In this document: one piece after another, positions 23,001 to 35,453 of the stretch
Position numbering within the stretch: position 1 is the first letter of the stretch
How the letters are laid out: every line of letters begins with the position of its first letter
Source: Strix aluco
Taxonomy: Eukaryota; Chordata; Aves; Strigiformes; Strigidae
DNA length: 64,000 nucleotides
Direction of reading: 5' to 3'
Assembly: GCF_031877795.1 (NCBI RefSeq)
Contig: NC_133935.1
Coordinates: 72,186,303-72,250,302, forward strand
Translations under genes and position numbers: made by a program
Notes under the pieces: generated by a model
What the model was told of the DNA's origin: nothing
Database searches by the model: none
What the model saw: the letters and a program-made list of their open reading frames with translations, nothing else

Positions 23001-23647
23001 GGGACACACAGGCCACCCAGTTATTATGACAATCATGTTCCTCTCCAGACTGGGAAGAATTTTTGCGTCCTGGGAAACAGACCAGTGCAGAAGTGATGGA
23101 ATTGCGCAGTGCACAGCCACAGTCCCCTGTGGCATGGGGGGGCTGTCCCATCACCCATGGCACACACGGCATCAGGAACCATGCTGCATGCTTGTGGGGT
23201 AAGTATCTCACAGCAGTTATACACCTTCCGTGGCATGGAATATTTATTAGAATGCTCAGTCACTTCAATACCTTTGTTTGTAAAATAAAATCATCAAATA
23301 AGAATCCCAATGATGAAATTTATTATTGTCAAATGTTTGGCTGTAGGCACACACTCAGAAATGTAGTACTCTATACCCTTTGTTTAGATGGCCAACTTGA
23401 AAATACCAGTCACCTACAGTTACTCTTACTCTAATGGCAATGAACATAAATGCACAATGCTGGCTTGAAAGAAAACCTGAAATCTATAATATCAATTCAG
23501 TGGCAAACAAACAATAATCCATCATGGAGCACATTTCATATGAAAAATGTGAGCAGTATGAAACAACCCAACAATGTGAAGGGACCTGGTCAGTTCTTCC
23601 TGAAAATATTTCGGCCACGATGGCATCAACCTGATCCCTCCCACACA

Positions 23648-24748
23648 TTCAGAGAATCACAGAATAATCTAGGTTGGAAAAGACCTTGAAGATCATCTAG
23701 TCCAACCATCAACCTAACACTGACAGTTCCCAACTACACCATATACCTCAGCACTATGTCGACCCTACTCTTAAACACCTTCAGGGATGGGGACTCCACC
23801 ACCGCCCTGGGCAGCCCATTCCAACACCTAACAGCCCATTCTGTAAAGAAATGCTTCCTAACATCCAGTCTAAACCTTCCCTGGTGCAACTTGAGGCCAT
23901 TACCTCTTGTCCTATCACTTATTACTTGGTTAAAGAGACTCATCCCCAGCTCTCTGTAACCCCCTTTCAGGTAGTGTAGAGGGCAATGAGGTCTCCCCTC
24001 AGCCTCCTCTTCTCCAGACTAAACAACCCCAGTTCCCTCAGCCGCTCCTCATACGACATGTGCTCCAGACCCTTCACCAGCTTCGTTGCCCTTCTCTGGA
24101 CATGCTTGAGTAATTCAATGTCCTTTTTGTAGTGAGGGGCCCAAAACTGAACACAGTAATCGAGGTGCGGCCTCACCAGTGCCGAGTCCAGGGGTAAGAT
24201 CCCTTCCCTGTCCCTGCTGGCCACGCTATTTCTGATACAGGCCAGGATGCCATTGGCCTTCTTGGCCACCTGGGCACACTGCTGGCTCATGTTCAGCCGG
24301 CTGTCAAACAACACCCCCAGGTCCCTCTCTGACTGGCAGCTCTCCAGCCACTCCTCCCCAAGCCTGTAGCGCTGCTGGGGGTTGTTGTGGCCCAAGTGCA
24401 GCACCCGGCATTTGGCCTTATTGAAACTCCTACAGCTGGCCTTAGCCCATCGCTCCAGCCTGTCCAGATCTCTCTGCAGAGCCTCCCTACCCTCGAGCAG
24501 ATCAACACTCCCACCCAACTTGGTGTCATCTGCAAACTTACTGAGGGTGCACTCAATCCCCTCGTCTAGATCATCAATAAAGATGTTGAACAGGAGTGGC
24601 CCCAAAACTGAGCCCTGGGGGACAACACTCGTGACCGGCTGCCAACCGGATTTAACTCCATTAACCACAACTTTTTGGGCCCGGCCATCCAGACAGTTTT
24701 TTACCCAGCGAAGCGTGCGATCATCCAAGCCATGAGCAGCCAGTGACA
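23648..24748 (-). mobile_element. CR1 LINE, 5'-truncated, with ORF2 C-terminal part and 3' end
   Basis: On the minus strand this encodes the C-terminal part of CR1 reverse transcriptase, then the 3' untranslated end finishing in the CR1 tail (ATTCTGTGATTCT). The 5' break is near 24748, inside the segment corresponding to KLAAHGLD of the family. Its 3' end is almost the same as the plus-strand copy at 51966-52292, including the GTCGAC-containing segment and the GGGAACTGTCAGTG block, so both belong to one young-looking subfamily. Confidence 0.95.
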
Positions 24749-24749
24749 T
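23734..24749 (-). pseudogene. CR1 ORF2 reverse transcriptase fragment, frameshifted
   Basis: Open frame of 260 codons (24749-23967) with reverse-transcriptase motifs: [18 protein letters not shown] (residues 44-61) and the catalytic box FADD (72-75, bases 24525-24536), an F variant of YADD. The thumb-like region and the [20 protein letters not shown] block follow. The frame stops after LIALYTT; the C-terminal end ([20 protein letters not shown] onward, to 23734) continues in another frame, which indicates a one-base loss near 23965-23970. The N-terminal RT fingers and the endonuclease are missing. It is non-functional. Confidence 0.9.
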
Positions 24750-27469
24750 TCACATCAGTAGGGTTTGTCCTGATCTGATGCAGTGACCCTTGCTGTAGTA
24801 GTTCACCATGGTCATCAAAAAGAGTTAGAGACAATCTCTGGCAGGGAGGCCAACCCCACAGAAACCTTCCTTGATCATTTGCCCAATCTGTTCCAACAGT
24901 CCATGGTGACCTAACAGTCTTCTGTGACTTCTTCCATTTGACCCATGTGTTAGCTGAAGTCTCAAAACTGGACCTGGTACACTAGCTGAGGCCCTATTAT
25001 TTTGAGAACAATGAAATGATTATCTCAGGTGGCCTATATTCAAAACTTCTACTTAGACACCTTCCCCTCAATGTCTATTTTGTGATCCACTATAACCTCT
25101 GACACTGTTTTACAGAATTGCTGCACAGCCAGAAACTACTGCAACTGTGCAGTAGGTTTTTGTTACTTAAGTACTCTTACCTATTTGCCCTGATTGAATT
25201 TGTTCCTCTTTCGGGTATTTTTTCTAATTCATAAAAATAATTTCAAGGTTTAATCCCATCTTTGGAAGTGATTAAACTGTCTCCAGTTGATATAATCTGC
25301 TAATTTAATAACCATCTTTTATATATTGTGTCATCAGTGGAAATGACTGAATAATACCAAAAGCAAGACAGGTTCCTATGGAATATCAACTGCTGTATTT
25401 TTCCAGCTTGATGATGAAAGACAGATAGCATTTTTCTGAACAGTCTAACCAGTTTTGTAGTATTTCATAACACTTCAAATGAGGCAGTTATCTCCTGTTT
25501 TGCTTTTAAAAAGTCATGTTAAAGCAGCTGTTTCTCTCTTTTATCCTGAATCTCATTATATTGCTTTTCAAGAAAATTGTTTCAAAAAGTGTGTATTATT
25601 ATCAAATTTTTATTGGTAGATGTAAACCTAGGTCTATTTTTTTTTTAAATTGATTATTTAATTAAGTGATTATCCCTCTTCTGTGAAGCCAGAAGGAAAA
25701 AGACATGGAGCATTTCAGTTTTCCCTAGATTTACTATTTGCGCATTCTTTTGTTAAATAATGGACTCAATTTTCTTTCCCTTTCTAGCATGGGTTTTACT
25801 AGGCTTTAGCAGTCATAACTTATGTTTTTCTGTCCTCTTTCACACATAACTGTGCTATCTTTTACATTTATCCACAGCAACATATTCTCCCTTTCCATCC
25901 TTGCTGATTTTTCTGTTTGAAGAACTGATAGTCATAATAGGCTCTTACTATGCTCCCTGGTCTCCCACTGCATTGGCATAATTTGTCATTATGTGTCCTT
26001 TTATTAGTTCTCAAAGATCATAATAATTTATCATTCTGATTGTTTCAGCCATTTTAGAAAGTATTCTGGAGTGAATTTCATCTGTCCCTACTTAGGTGAG
26101 AATTTCCAGCTTTTCAAAACATGTCTTTTCAGCAAATACCTGTTCTCCTGAACTCTGTTCCTCTCCTTCAAATACATCCCTGGGGGACCACACTTAACCT
26201 TTTCGTGTATAGAAGTGAGCTGATTTGATAGCTTGCCATCTTTGCCTAAAATGACAAAATTCTATTTTGTAACTAAGATCAAACCAGTTTCCTCTTTCAG
26301 ATTAGTGAACAATTTCTCACTAGTGAGAATCAAACCTAAAATAGTCACTCTCAAATTACATCCTCCGTGAGAGTGTCCTTCCTAATTTGTAGGAACATTT
26401 GTACAGTTTGCACTGTGCCATAGCATTTTCTGCATGTATTACAAAGAAAACATCTGTTCCAAGATGGATACGAGAAGAAGAGAGCTTTCGTCAAGGCCAA
26501 CAGATCTCCTTTCAGGACAACTCATTTGTTGCATTTTACCTTTCTCAAACAGTAATACTCTCTGCTACTTGTAGTCATAGCAAATTATCAAGTTCTTGTA
26601 GCAGCTAGCATTTCTTGGGAAGGAATAGGATTTTTGTGATCCATTACTCTTACAAACAAATAAAGCCAGAAGTAAAAATGGCTGTATGTAATATTCTGAA
26701 GAAATTCAAGTTCTGACCATTCACTCTCATCTCTAATACTGGAATGACTGAGGCTACTAGGTGAGTCTACATAATGATTCTCATGCACATTACAGAATCA
26801 AGATGTCAAATACATAGTGAATGTCACAAGTTTGGAAAAAGTCTCCTTTTCCCACTAGAATGCTTAGTCCACTGATCACACCTATTTATTTCCGTTAAAT
26901 ATGTTAGATTTTGAAGCCAATACCAAACAGAAGAAAAAAGAGCAGTGCAGAATAGAATAGGCTGGTACCTAGGCTGGATAGAAAAACAATTTTGATTAAG
27001 AAATACCTATCTTTAAAAGTTCCTTCACTTGTTAAATGAATTGTTAAATTAGTTTTGAGACTGATCTTTGGATTAGTGAAAGGTGCTGGTTAAATGAGAG
27101 CTAATAAATTACTCTGAATAAAAGAAGTTTGTAGTTTTTGCCTTAGAATGGAAACCTGTTAAATATATGGGCCACAGGGAACCAATACAGAGGTCAGCAT
27201 AAAGATTTGTGTAACCAAATGAAACAACAGAAATACAATATTAATTCAGTTATTTCTAAAGCACCAACACTGTAAGTATGAAAAATAAATGCAGAAGATG
27301 GAAGAACACCACCACCACTCACTCAGTAGATTTAAACATTCTTTATGATGCACTTTCATCAAAATTTGTAGTTGCCAGGTATCAAATTTCATTCATGCAA
27401 CATCAATCCACTAAGAAATACGTATTTTGGTGAGAAAATTAAAGTCCATATTTATGTAAAAACTGCTTT
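24749..27469. other. AT-rich intergenic DNA downstream of CPNE8
   Basis: No gene, repeat family or long ORF recognised. Composition is clearly more AT-rich than in 1-19,000. Confidence 0.6.
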
Positions 27470-27507
27470 GAAATAAAAATAAAACAAGATTTATTTTTAC
27501 CAAAAAA

Positions 27508-27538
27508 GTTCTTTTTTTGTTTTTGTTTTTGTTTTTTT
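27508..27538. repeat. T-rich simple repeat, (GTTTTT)n
   Basis: Run of T interrupted by G every six bases or so, next to the possible 3' end of CPNE8. Confidence 0.8.
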
Positions 27539-28911
27539 ACTAACAGAATAATTATCTGGAAAAATTAATTTCCCACATGAGATAGTTAAAGGAAGTTAAA
27601 TATATTTAAAAATGGAAGATTCTGCATTTACAGAGTTATATGCCATTAATATTGAAGATATGCTTTCTGGCAAAAAACTTCTCATGCTTAAAAAACGCAC
27701 CTTAGTTTTATACTGTACTTTACAACATACAGTAGTAAGAAACAGAAGTAATAAACAGGTTATATGCAAAGAAAAAAGTTACATTACAAGACAGTTACAA
27801 CTGTGACACAAAGAAATTAAAATGTTCAGTTTTAACAGTATTTGAAGGCAATTCACAATCATTTCAGGAGTTTTGTGAAATTTAAGGCCATTAGTTCTAA
27901 ATAAAATGTATCTGACACAAACTCACAAAACCATGTATTTTGTAAAAACTGTACATGCAAAACCATTTTATAATTATATACGAACAGGCATATAATAAAA
28001 TTTTTGGGCAGATCCGTACACAAAATTGTGCACAAAGCAACATGGTTGTGCAATTTTTAAACCAGTTAATTAACATTATCATTCATGCACCCTGAATGGA
28101 AATGTGATTAAATGACAATATTAAACCCATATATTAAGAGCCAGCATCCCTTTGAATGGGTAATCTAGACAAAAAAAGTTAAAATTTTAAATTAAGTTTA
28201 AAATGGTCAATTATAAAACATCTGCTGTAATCACTCCAAAAGACTTTTCTGATACAAAATTTCCAGTGCTTTAAGGAATGCATGGTATGATTTAATGAGC
28301 TCAGTGAGTCAACTATAATACTCTGATAGTTCTGATTTGAGGTAATTTTCTTTAATTACTTACAGCAAGTAACTCTTCTAGTTTGCTTCAGTAACTACTT
28401 TAAAAATCTGTAAACTTAGATAAACTTAGAAATTGGAGAATCTCTGAAAAAATACACATACCTCCCCCTCAAAGTTTGGAGTTAGTCATAAGTCATATGC
28501 AATTATGTTATTCACAGTTTAGGAGTTTATTCTCAAACTGTGAGATGAATGGATTACTGAGCACTGATTGAAGCAATTCAGGTATTGGAAAACATGTATT
28601 TGTCCCTTTCTTAGCTTTCATTTGTATTTGTCTGGACAAACATTCAAAGAGATATTGCTTCTCTTGTTATCTTGTGACAAACTATTGCAAGCTAGAAGAC
28701 ATGTGAGTCAATATTCCAAACTTTTATTCTTAAGAATAGTTATAAAAGTACTGAAATTTAAAAATAGTAACATGTAAACATTGATACAGAGTAATAGCAT
28801 TCCTATACATTTATATACACACAGTATTCAGAGAGGACAATATCTTCTGAGTTGAAATCCCAACTTGTGCTTTCCTCTCCAATAAACACATCCAAAAAGT
28901 AGGGGTTTTGT

Positions 28912-28912
<1 letters not shown>

Positions 28913-28943
<31 letters not shown>
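28913..28943. repeat. Poly(A)/poly(T) tract, 31 bases
   Basis: Uninterrupted run of 31 A on the plus strand, in the presumed CPNE8 3' UTR. A plus-strand AATAAA lies about 30 bases before it (28881-28886), which is the spacing of a retroposed mRNA end. No matching upstream body was recognised, so a simple homopolymer expansion is equally likely. Confidence 0.9.
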
Positions 28944-28946
<3 letters not shown>

Positions 28947-29116
28947 AGAACATCAACATTTTGCTCCTAGCATTTAAAAGCTTTCCAGTTGCTCATGCAA
29001 CCATAGGAGAATTTTGGTATGTGAAGAGAATTTTTCTAGCTCCAAAAAGTTATCAGAAGCTACTGCTGCATCCAGAGACTCTTGACTTGTGATGAATGCT
29101 AAGCACTTTGGAGCAG

Positions 29117-29305
29117 TCATATCTGAGTCTGCAACACGTGAATCGGGGGTGTATAGGGTGGTGGTGCAGGTGATGGCTTTATTCCTCTGACTCTCATGTA
29201 GGACAGAAACTGCTCTGGGATCTCAGCTAAAACGTCTTTAGCAAGTCTTGCCATACTTAACACGTGGTTTCCACTTCTGTCAATGTAATCTCGGAATGGC
29301 ACAAA
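29117..29305 (-). CDS. CPNE8: CPNE8 last coding exon: end of the A domain and C-terminal tail
   Basis: 189 bases: 62 codons plus the TGA stop at 29117-29119. It encodes [20 protein letters not shown], then [17 protein letters not shown], then the proline-rich tail [12 protein letters not shown], ending HVLQTQI. The acceptor is TTTTGTAG directly before TTTGTG. The tail is the main ground for calling CPNE8 rather than CPNE5 or CPNE9, whose tails differ. The 3' UTR follows at lower coordinates. Confidence 0.96.
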   Translation of the reverse strand, partial: FVPFRDYIDRSGNHVLSMARLAKDVLAEIPEQFLSYMRVRGIKPSPAPPPYTPPIHVLQTQI

Positions 29306-30608
29306 CTACAAAACAAGAGAGATGTTCACACAAGTCATTATGCAGACACAAAATACATCTGACAATATAAAAATAAGGAATTTTTATCTAGGGAGTTAGA
29401 GTACATGAATATGCTACCTTACATATTTTATATATACGTATTTTGTATTTTATACTATATATTTCATATATACACATTGTATCTCAATTTTTAAAAATCC
29501 ATCTTCTAATAGAAAGTGTCATGCTTTCACTTGGGTGAAGTTCTTCACGTAAGCTCACACTGCTAATTATGTGTTTCATTAATATATTTGGTTTCTCTCT
29601 CAACCCTTTTCATACAAGGAGGTAACTCTGGTCTCAGAAAGCTATTCTTAGCTTACATTTCCTGCTCATGGGGCTCTCCTACCAGACTGCCTTTGCTCTG
29701 ACAGTTTGTGAATAGAATTTTTGCCATCTGAAGTGAACAAAACAGAAAGGATGACTTTACATTCTTGACCATTTTGCATTATACCTAGTAGAAATATGAA
29801 GCACCTGAACACTTTTTATATGATACTAACAAATGCATAAAAAAATCTAAGCAAAAAGGATTGGATTTAAAAAATGAACTTGCTATGTGATACCCAGATC
29901 TGCAGATCTAACCTAAAGTTAGCTACCTAGCTCTGGCTTGGATTCTGTAATAATTAATGAGATGCTTGTGCTACTGGTATAGAAAAAAGAAACAACCTAG
30001 GCTCCTTGATTTTTATTGACAATAGACAGCATGCAGAGATATAGTGGGTTAAGCTAGCTAATAGGTTATGCCAAAGGGAAGGCTGATTGGAAATTCTGCT
30101 TCTTGCTCAGATTCTGGAGCCTATCTCAGGGCAACATCTGGGTGAATTTTCAAAATTGGGATTCAATGTCCAAAGCTACTTCTGGTACTGATACGCTAGG
30201 CTATGCTATGCTGGAATTCAAAGCTTTATGGTGCCTTTCCCCCTGCACCCTGCCCGAAAACAGGAAAGATTTAATTGCTAAGTGTTGTACTCCAGGATAA
30301 AACTAGAACTGATTGAGAAGTCAGACCCACAGATCTCTCATCTTCTGGCTGAACTCTAAAATCTGAAGACTCTTTTGCCCATTATACCAACCAGACAAAT
30401 TTTGCTTTCTTGGATGCACAGCAACCAAGGCTACAGATCAAATTCCATTTTTCTAAAAAGCATTGAAGATTTCAAGATTTAGAGGAACACTGAATTACAG
30501 TGAGAGTTTAGCCTACAGTGTATTTCTGAGATCCTGATAGTTTTCCAAAAAAGACAGAAATAAACAAAAGAAATCTAGTAAATATATTAAACAAATAAAA
30601 ATCTCTTG

Positions 30609-30668
30609 GGGAAAAAAACCCAACCAAACAACCAAAAAACCAAACAACCAATCAAAACCAAAACCAAC
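30609..30668. repeat. A/C-only simple repeat (AAACC-like)
   Basis: About 60 bases almost free of G and T, made of irregular CCAAACAACC and CCAAAAA units. Lies in the CPNE8 intron 29306-35379. Confidence 0.75.
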
Positions 30669-30989
30669 GTTTCAGCAAAAAAGAATCTGAACTTAATTAA
30701 ATCATTTTTACAACAACTTTGGAAAGCACTTCACACCCTGGATTTACAAAAAATATCTAGGCATCAATCTCCTACTAAAAGGTGTTTAGAATTCAAGTAA
30801 GAGATGACTCTTTGCATAACTCTCCCGAAAATGATCTCAAATTGCCATAAAAAAGGCTTCAAGCCTAGGTATTTGAACTATGTTGAATTAAACTGAAACC
30901 TGTCACCAAGTTAAGCGTGAACAGCTACTGATTAGGGCATTTCCCCAGGAAGCAGTAGATCTGTAGTATCTTAGAAGATGATGACTTAG

Positions 30990-31080
30990 TCACAGAACTG
31001 TTGAAGCTAGAAGTGACCTCTAGAGATCCTTTAGTCCAACCTTGCTGCTCAAGCAGAGCCAGCTACTGCAGGCTGCCATA
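30990..31080 (-). mobile_element. CR1 LINE 3' fragment, diverged
   Basis: Complement of a CR1 end: TCACAGAACTGTTGAAGCT, GAAGTGACCTCTAGAGATCC, TTTAGTCCAACCTTGCTGCT, CAAGCAGAGCCAGCTACTGC. Only the last ~90 bases of the family are recognisable. Intronic in CPNE8. Confidence 0.8.
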
Positions 31081-33954
31081 GTCAATAAGACTACAAGAGT
31101 AGCAAGCAAGACTATTCAATGAGAGTAGCCTTTACTCCAGATAGGAGCATCCTTTACCTCTTCATTGTGTTGTGTCCAAGAACGTATCAGGCATAAGGGC
31201 AGGAGCACAACAGGCAAAGAGGAAACTGATTTTAGGGCATTAAGCCAGGAAGCAAGTATCTGCAGTTCCATAATTAGTTGTCTTAACTATTTCAGTGCTT
31301 ATTCAGTAACTCTGCAGTACAAGAGACAAGCACATACTGTGATATTTATTAGTACTGACTCCTACATTTCATAAAAAAAGCTCTAGCAGTTTTCAGAAGC
31401 CAGTCTAACACTGTCCTGTTTCAAGTGGCTGTTCCTTCTTAAACTCTATCAACTTCTCTGTAAGAATACATCTGACTGTCCCCAGAAGCATGAAGTCAGA
31501 AGAATAACAAAACAAGCATCTCTGTAGCCTCCTGGTTTACACATTCAGCTGGGAAGGGATAAGCTTAGTGTTGATTTCCCCCTCATGCAGTTATTCATTT
31601 TCTAATGTAATATGTAGTCTGAGTTAAAGAACAAAATGTGTCCCATCCCAAGAGATCATCTTACCTATTAGTCTACAGACACTGAAACTCAGACCACTGT
31701 TCTGCAGCAAAGGGAGGTTATTTCAACAGTGTAAATGCTGAAATGCAATTATACAATATAGATGGCCTGAATTAGTTCTCCCTCCCCTCACAGTACATAG
31801 ATGTTGGAGGAACTGGAAGAACTATGGACAGATAAGCATACATAAAGATATACAAAGACAGCTGGCAATGACAGCAAGGCCTAGGGCTGACATGTAGAAG
31901 AAGTAGAGATGGCAGAGGAATAGAATGAAAGATGTAAGAGAAACCAAAGGGAAACTGATGGAATGTAGAGTGCTTTTTCTATAGTCTGAGAGTTTAATTT
32001 AAAAGGCTAATATACAAAATTGTCAAGAGAAACAACAGGTACGTTACTATGAGTATTTTCCTAAAACTTCTTAAATAGAAAAAGGATAACAAAGAAGCAG
32101 AAATGAAATAAACTGAGGAAGAATTGGTACGCACGTAATAGAGAGTCCCTAAAATACGTATGTATACCAGTGAGGAGGGAATAACAAAAGCCACATCTTT
32201 ACATGAATTGCAGTCAGTAGTAAATATAATAGATACAGTGACTCACTGTTAGCAGGCAAATCGTTCCTTTACTAATTTAATTAAAATATTTCACAATACT
32301 GACTGTTAAATTATCAGTTAATTTCACTAGCTAATTTTAACTAACCTAATATACCAGAAAGATAAACTTCTTATATTTGAGTAGTTAATTTTATAAAAAC
32401 AAATCAGTTTTGTCCTGCCAGATATAAAATAAAGGTCATATTGTACCTAAAGGGTTTGGCATTATCCCTTTTTATTTATTTAGCTAGCCTATAATGTACT
32501 TGTTAGTATTTAGACAGAAAAAGAGCACAAAATAACACTGCCTTCAGGTAATTCAATATGGCTTGGGGCAAAGTTCTGACTGAAATATGTTAATAGTAAA
32601 TAAATGTTTTATCACGTTTCTGATATGCAATGAATTCTATAGAAATACAAAAGGGTATTCATTGCATACTATTTTTATTTCTCAGCAGAAATTAGAATAT
32701 TTCTGATGCAAATAATTTTCACAAATCTTGTTTATAATGTTTGAAGAATTATTCATTTATGCACTTTGAATGTAAAAAGAGCAGTTTTTGGAGCTGCTGT
32801 TGTTTGGAGAAATTTTGTATAATTATGTTGCGAATATTTAATTGCGTTTAAACATAAGTGCAGTGCATGCCAGAGACATCTGAATTAGCTTTAAAATATC
32901 TGACATTGCACAAGGATTTGCAGAAATACTAGTTTGGGATCCAGAAACACTTCCAGATCTGGAGGCAGATCTCCACATGTTGCTCTGTTGAACAGCAGTG
33001 ACACATATAGCATAAAGACAGCCCCTCTCTAGCCCAATATGGCCTACCAAGGAACGTTATAAGGGCCTTGACAAAATGAAAAACATTCTTTCTTGTCTCC
33101 TGTTCAGCTGTCCACCTTCTCCTCATCCCTACTTCTATACTTACTTCTTCCCTACTTCTATAATTACCTTAACACTGACTAAAGCAGCCAGCATGTCTTA
33201 CTCATCTAAGAGTTTTGATATGTCACTCTCCTATCAGTTGTTTTCTCTGTATGTTGCAGAAATGAGCAAAGCCTCTTTTTCAATTATTATAAAAAGTAAT
33301 TCAGGAATCCATGACCTTCTTTAATGTATATCCATACAGATTACGAGGGCAATTTAACTGCTTTCATCTTAGTCTCATTTCTGATCCCCATTTAGGAAAA
33401 AAACAGGAAATTTTAATGTAGTATTTATTGCACAGAGAAGCTTTAAGACTGAGAAGAAAGATCTGATCATTTTAATTTCCATATATTTATGAAGACTTGT
33501 TTATTTTGTATTCTAAACAAAAAGAACTATACAATCAGGTGTCATATACATGTTTTGAACAGTTCCTTGGATTGAGATATTGTATCCACCAGCAGTTACC
33601 AAATCCTTAAACATTCACATACTGGTATTTATAACATTAAACATTCTGACAAGTTTTAGTTCCTGCATATATAAATGAAAACAAATACACACATTTCAAA
33701 GTTCATCAGTTGCAATCTGACCTTAATTATTATTAAAACATTATCACCTGCAATATGAGCTATTCATATAGCTCAGTTATTCAATATATATAAATATATA
33801 TTCCACTAACCAATAATATAAAAATCCAACCTGGCTTGGAGAGAAATAAGTGAAAATAAGCAAGAGGAAAAATAAGTGAAGACTATGAATTTTGACAAAT
33901 AGGAGGAATAAAGGGAGAAGAAGAAATGGCAGATCTAAGGTATGGTTTGAACCT

Positions 33955-34099
33955 AAGGATGCCTGTCAGTGTTTAAGAGGCATTTAGAGAATACCCTTAA
34001 TAACATGCTTTAAAACTTTTGGTCAGCCCTGAAGTGGTCAGGCAGTTGGACTAGATGACCGTTGTAGGTCCCTTCCAACTAAAATATTCTATTTCATAA
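33955..34099 (+). mobile_element. CR1 LINE 3' end
   Basis: Contains TGTTTAAGAGGCATTTAG, CAATAACATGC-like sequence, GGTCAGCCCTGAAGTGGTCA and TTGGACTAGATGACC, then the GTAGGTCCCTTCCAACT block and an ATTCTATTTCATA tail. The 3' end is of a different CR1 subfamily from the copies at 23.6 and 52 kb. Intronic, antisense to CPNE8. Confidence 0.88.
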
Positions 34100-34707
34100 A
34101 TGTATTCAGATACTTCCAGCAGAAGACGCCTTCCATAAAAGACTTAGTTTAGACAGGTATCATTCTTTCTACAGTCACCGGGTTGATCCAATTTTTCAGT
34201 AGTTTGCTGATTTTCAAATGTCAACTTCTTTAATACTTCACTTAAGCAAGCAGGGATTAGTGTGTTGAGCCATCAAATGTCTTTCTCTTTGTTTGGTTCA
34301 ACTTTAGTGTCCCAAGAAAATAAAAAATGCATAGCTAGTTAATTTTATTTGATCAAGAAAATAGCTATGAAATAAAGTCTGCGCAGAGTGGGTAGGTAAT
34401 CGGGAGGCAAGATGGGGTGCCTGGAGCATGGATAAAGTACATAGTTTGGACAACCTGTGGAGTTCTAGAAATCTGCAGCTCTGAGGGGAAGGGGAATTAA
34501 GGTGTGTGTGTATGTACATGCAAAACTGCTATACCACCCTGTCAGTAGTTGCATAGGTTTGAATGACAACTACTGGGCTGAGTGAACGACTGTAGAGAGC
34601 AGAAACAGAACCAGAGGACTTTGGCAGTGAAATGGAGGCGTCTGTGGAATACGGAATACAGATGAGATTAGCACTCTTAGGGCTTGGTTCAGTCATGTAA
34701 ACACAGA

Positions 34708-34888
34708 TCATAGAATCATAGAATGGTCTGGGTTGGAAGGCACCTTTAAAGGCCACCTAGTCCAACCCTCCCTGCAATAAGCAGGGACATCTTCAACTAG
34801 ACCAGGTTGCTCAGAGCCCCATCCAAAGTGACCCTGAATGTTTCTAAGGATGGGGCATCAACAACTTCTCTGGGTAACCTGTTCTAGC
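34708..34888 (-). mobile_element. CR1 LINE 3' end
   Basis: Reads as the complement of a CR1 3' end: TCATAGAATCATAGAATGG tail, GGTTGGAAGGCACCTTTAAA, CACCTAGTCCAACCCTCC, then AGACCAGGTTGCTCAGAGCC, AAGGATGGGGCATCAACAAC and CTCTGGGTAACCTGTTC. A moderately diverged copy in the same intron as the element at 33955. Confidence 0.92.
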
Positions 34889-35379
34889 TATAATCTGAGG
34901 TTCCTTAAATCATGAGACATCTGCATGGTTGTATGTGGCAGATGCAACACAGGAACTGGGAGACACTCATGGTCTTCTGGACTTGCAGTTAGAGACAAGG
35001 AAAGATACCCTAGGCATTTCAAATGCACTCATTAGAAGTCTCAGTATTACTGACTTCCACAAAAGTTGCAGTTTTTCTTTATGGAACCACAGTGAGATTG
35101 CAGTACAGAGGCAACTAACTCTTCTCCCATGGCTGTATAACCCTAAGACTTTATATTAATGTGCTGCCAGTTATGGGTCATTTTCTAATGAATGCAGATC
35201 CACTACTATATGTTATATAAAGGCTTATAGGTATCACAGAGTTTCTGAGCTTGTTATGAACACCCCAAGATAAAGTATGTCAGTGCTAAGGTATAATGAA
35301 AGGCAGGAATATAGATAGAAACAAGAGTTCAAAACAAACAGGATAAGTAAAATCTATTAGAGTAAATTTTCTCTCCCAC

Positions 35380-35453
35380 CTGCACAATGTCTCTTTCTGC
35401 AAATTTTCCTCTTGAAGAAATCCTCACTACATCACCATCCAGTTCTTCCATAG
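35380..35453 (-). CDS. CPNE8: CPNE8 coding exon (second from the 3' end)
   Basis: 74 bases: CT completes the alanine codon, then 24 codons encode [20 protein letters not shown] and DIVQ. LDGD followed by SSRGK..ERDIVQ is the conserved copine segment before FVPFRDY. The acceptor is an uninterrupted run of about 15 T followed by AAG. The donor reads GTGGGAG, an acceptable but weaker variant that lacks A at +3. It joins the last exon in phase 0. Confidence 0.94.

Larger units (their letters stand above)
19039..23647. other. Intergenic, unique-looking non-coding DNA
   Basis: No gene or transposon recognised. Part of it (about 22480-22740) has balanced composition, no repeats, and TAAT/ATTTATGACAATATTTGTCA-type motifs, which makes it a candidate conserved non-coding element. 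That needs alignment to other species. Confidence 0.5.
27470..29116 (-). other. CPNE8: CPNE8 3' untranslated region, extent uncertain
   Basis: AT-rich sequence after the CPNE8 stop with no other gene. On the minus strand, AATAAA signals occur at 28723-28728, 28526-28531 and 27490-27495. The last is followed by a T-rich stretch suited to a downstream element and would give a UTR of about 1.6 kb. The chosen end is inference; a shorter UTR is equally possible. The region includes a 31-base A run (T on the transcript strand) at 28913-28943. Confidence 0.4.
29306..35379 (-). other. CPNE8: CPNE8 intron before the last exon
   Basis: 6.1 kb. Holds three CR1 fragments (30990, 33955, 34708), an A/C simple repeat and AT-rich stretches near 29420-29475 and 33780-33805. 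No exon-like sequence of another gene was found. Confidence 0.85.
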
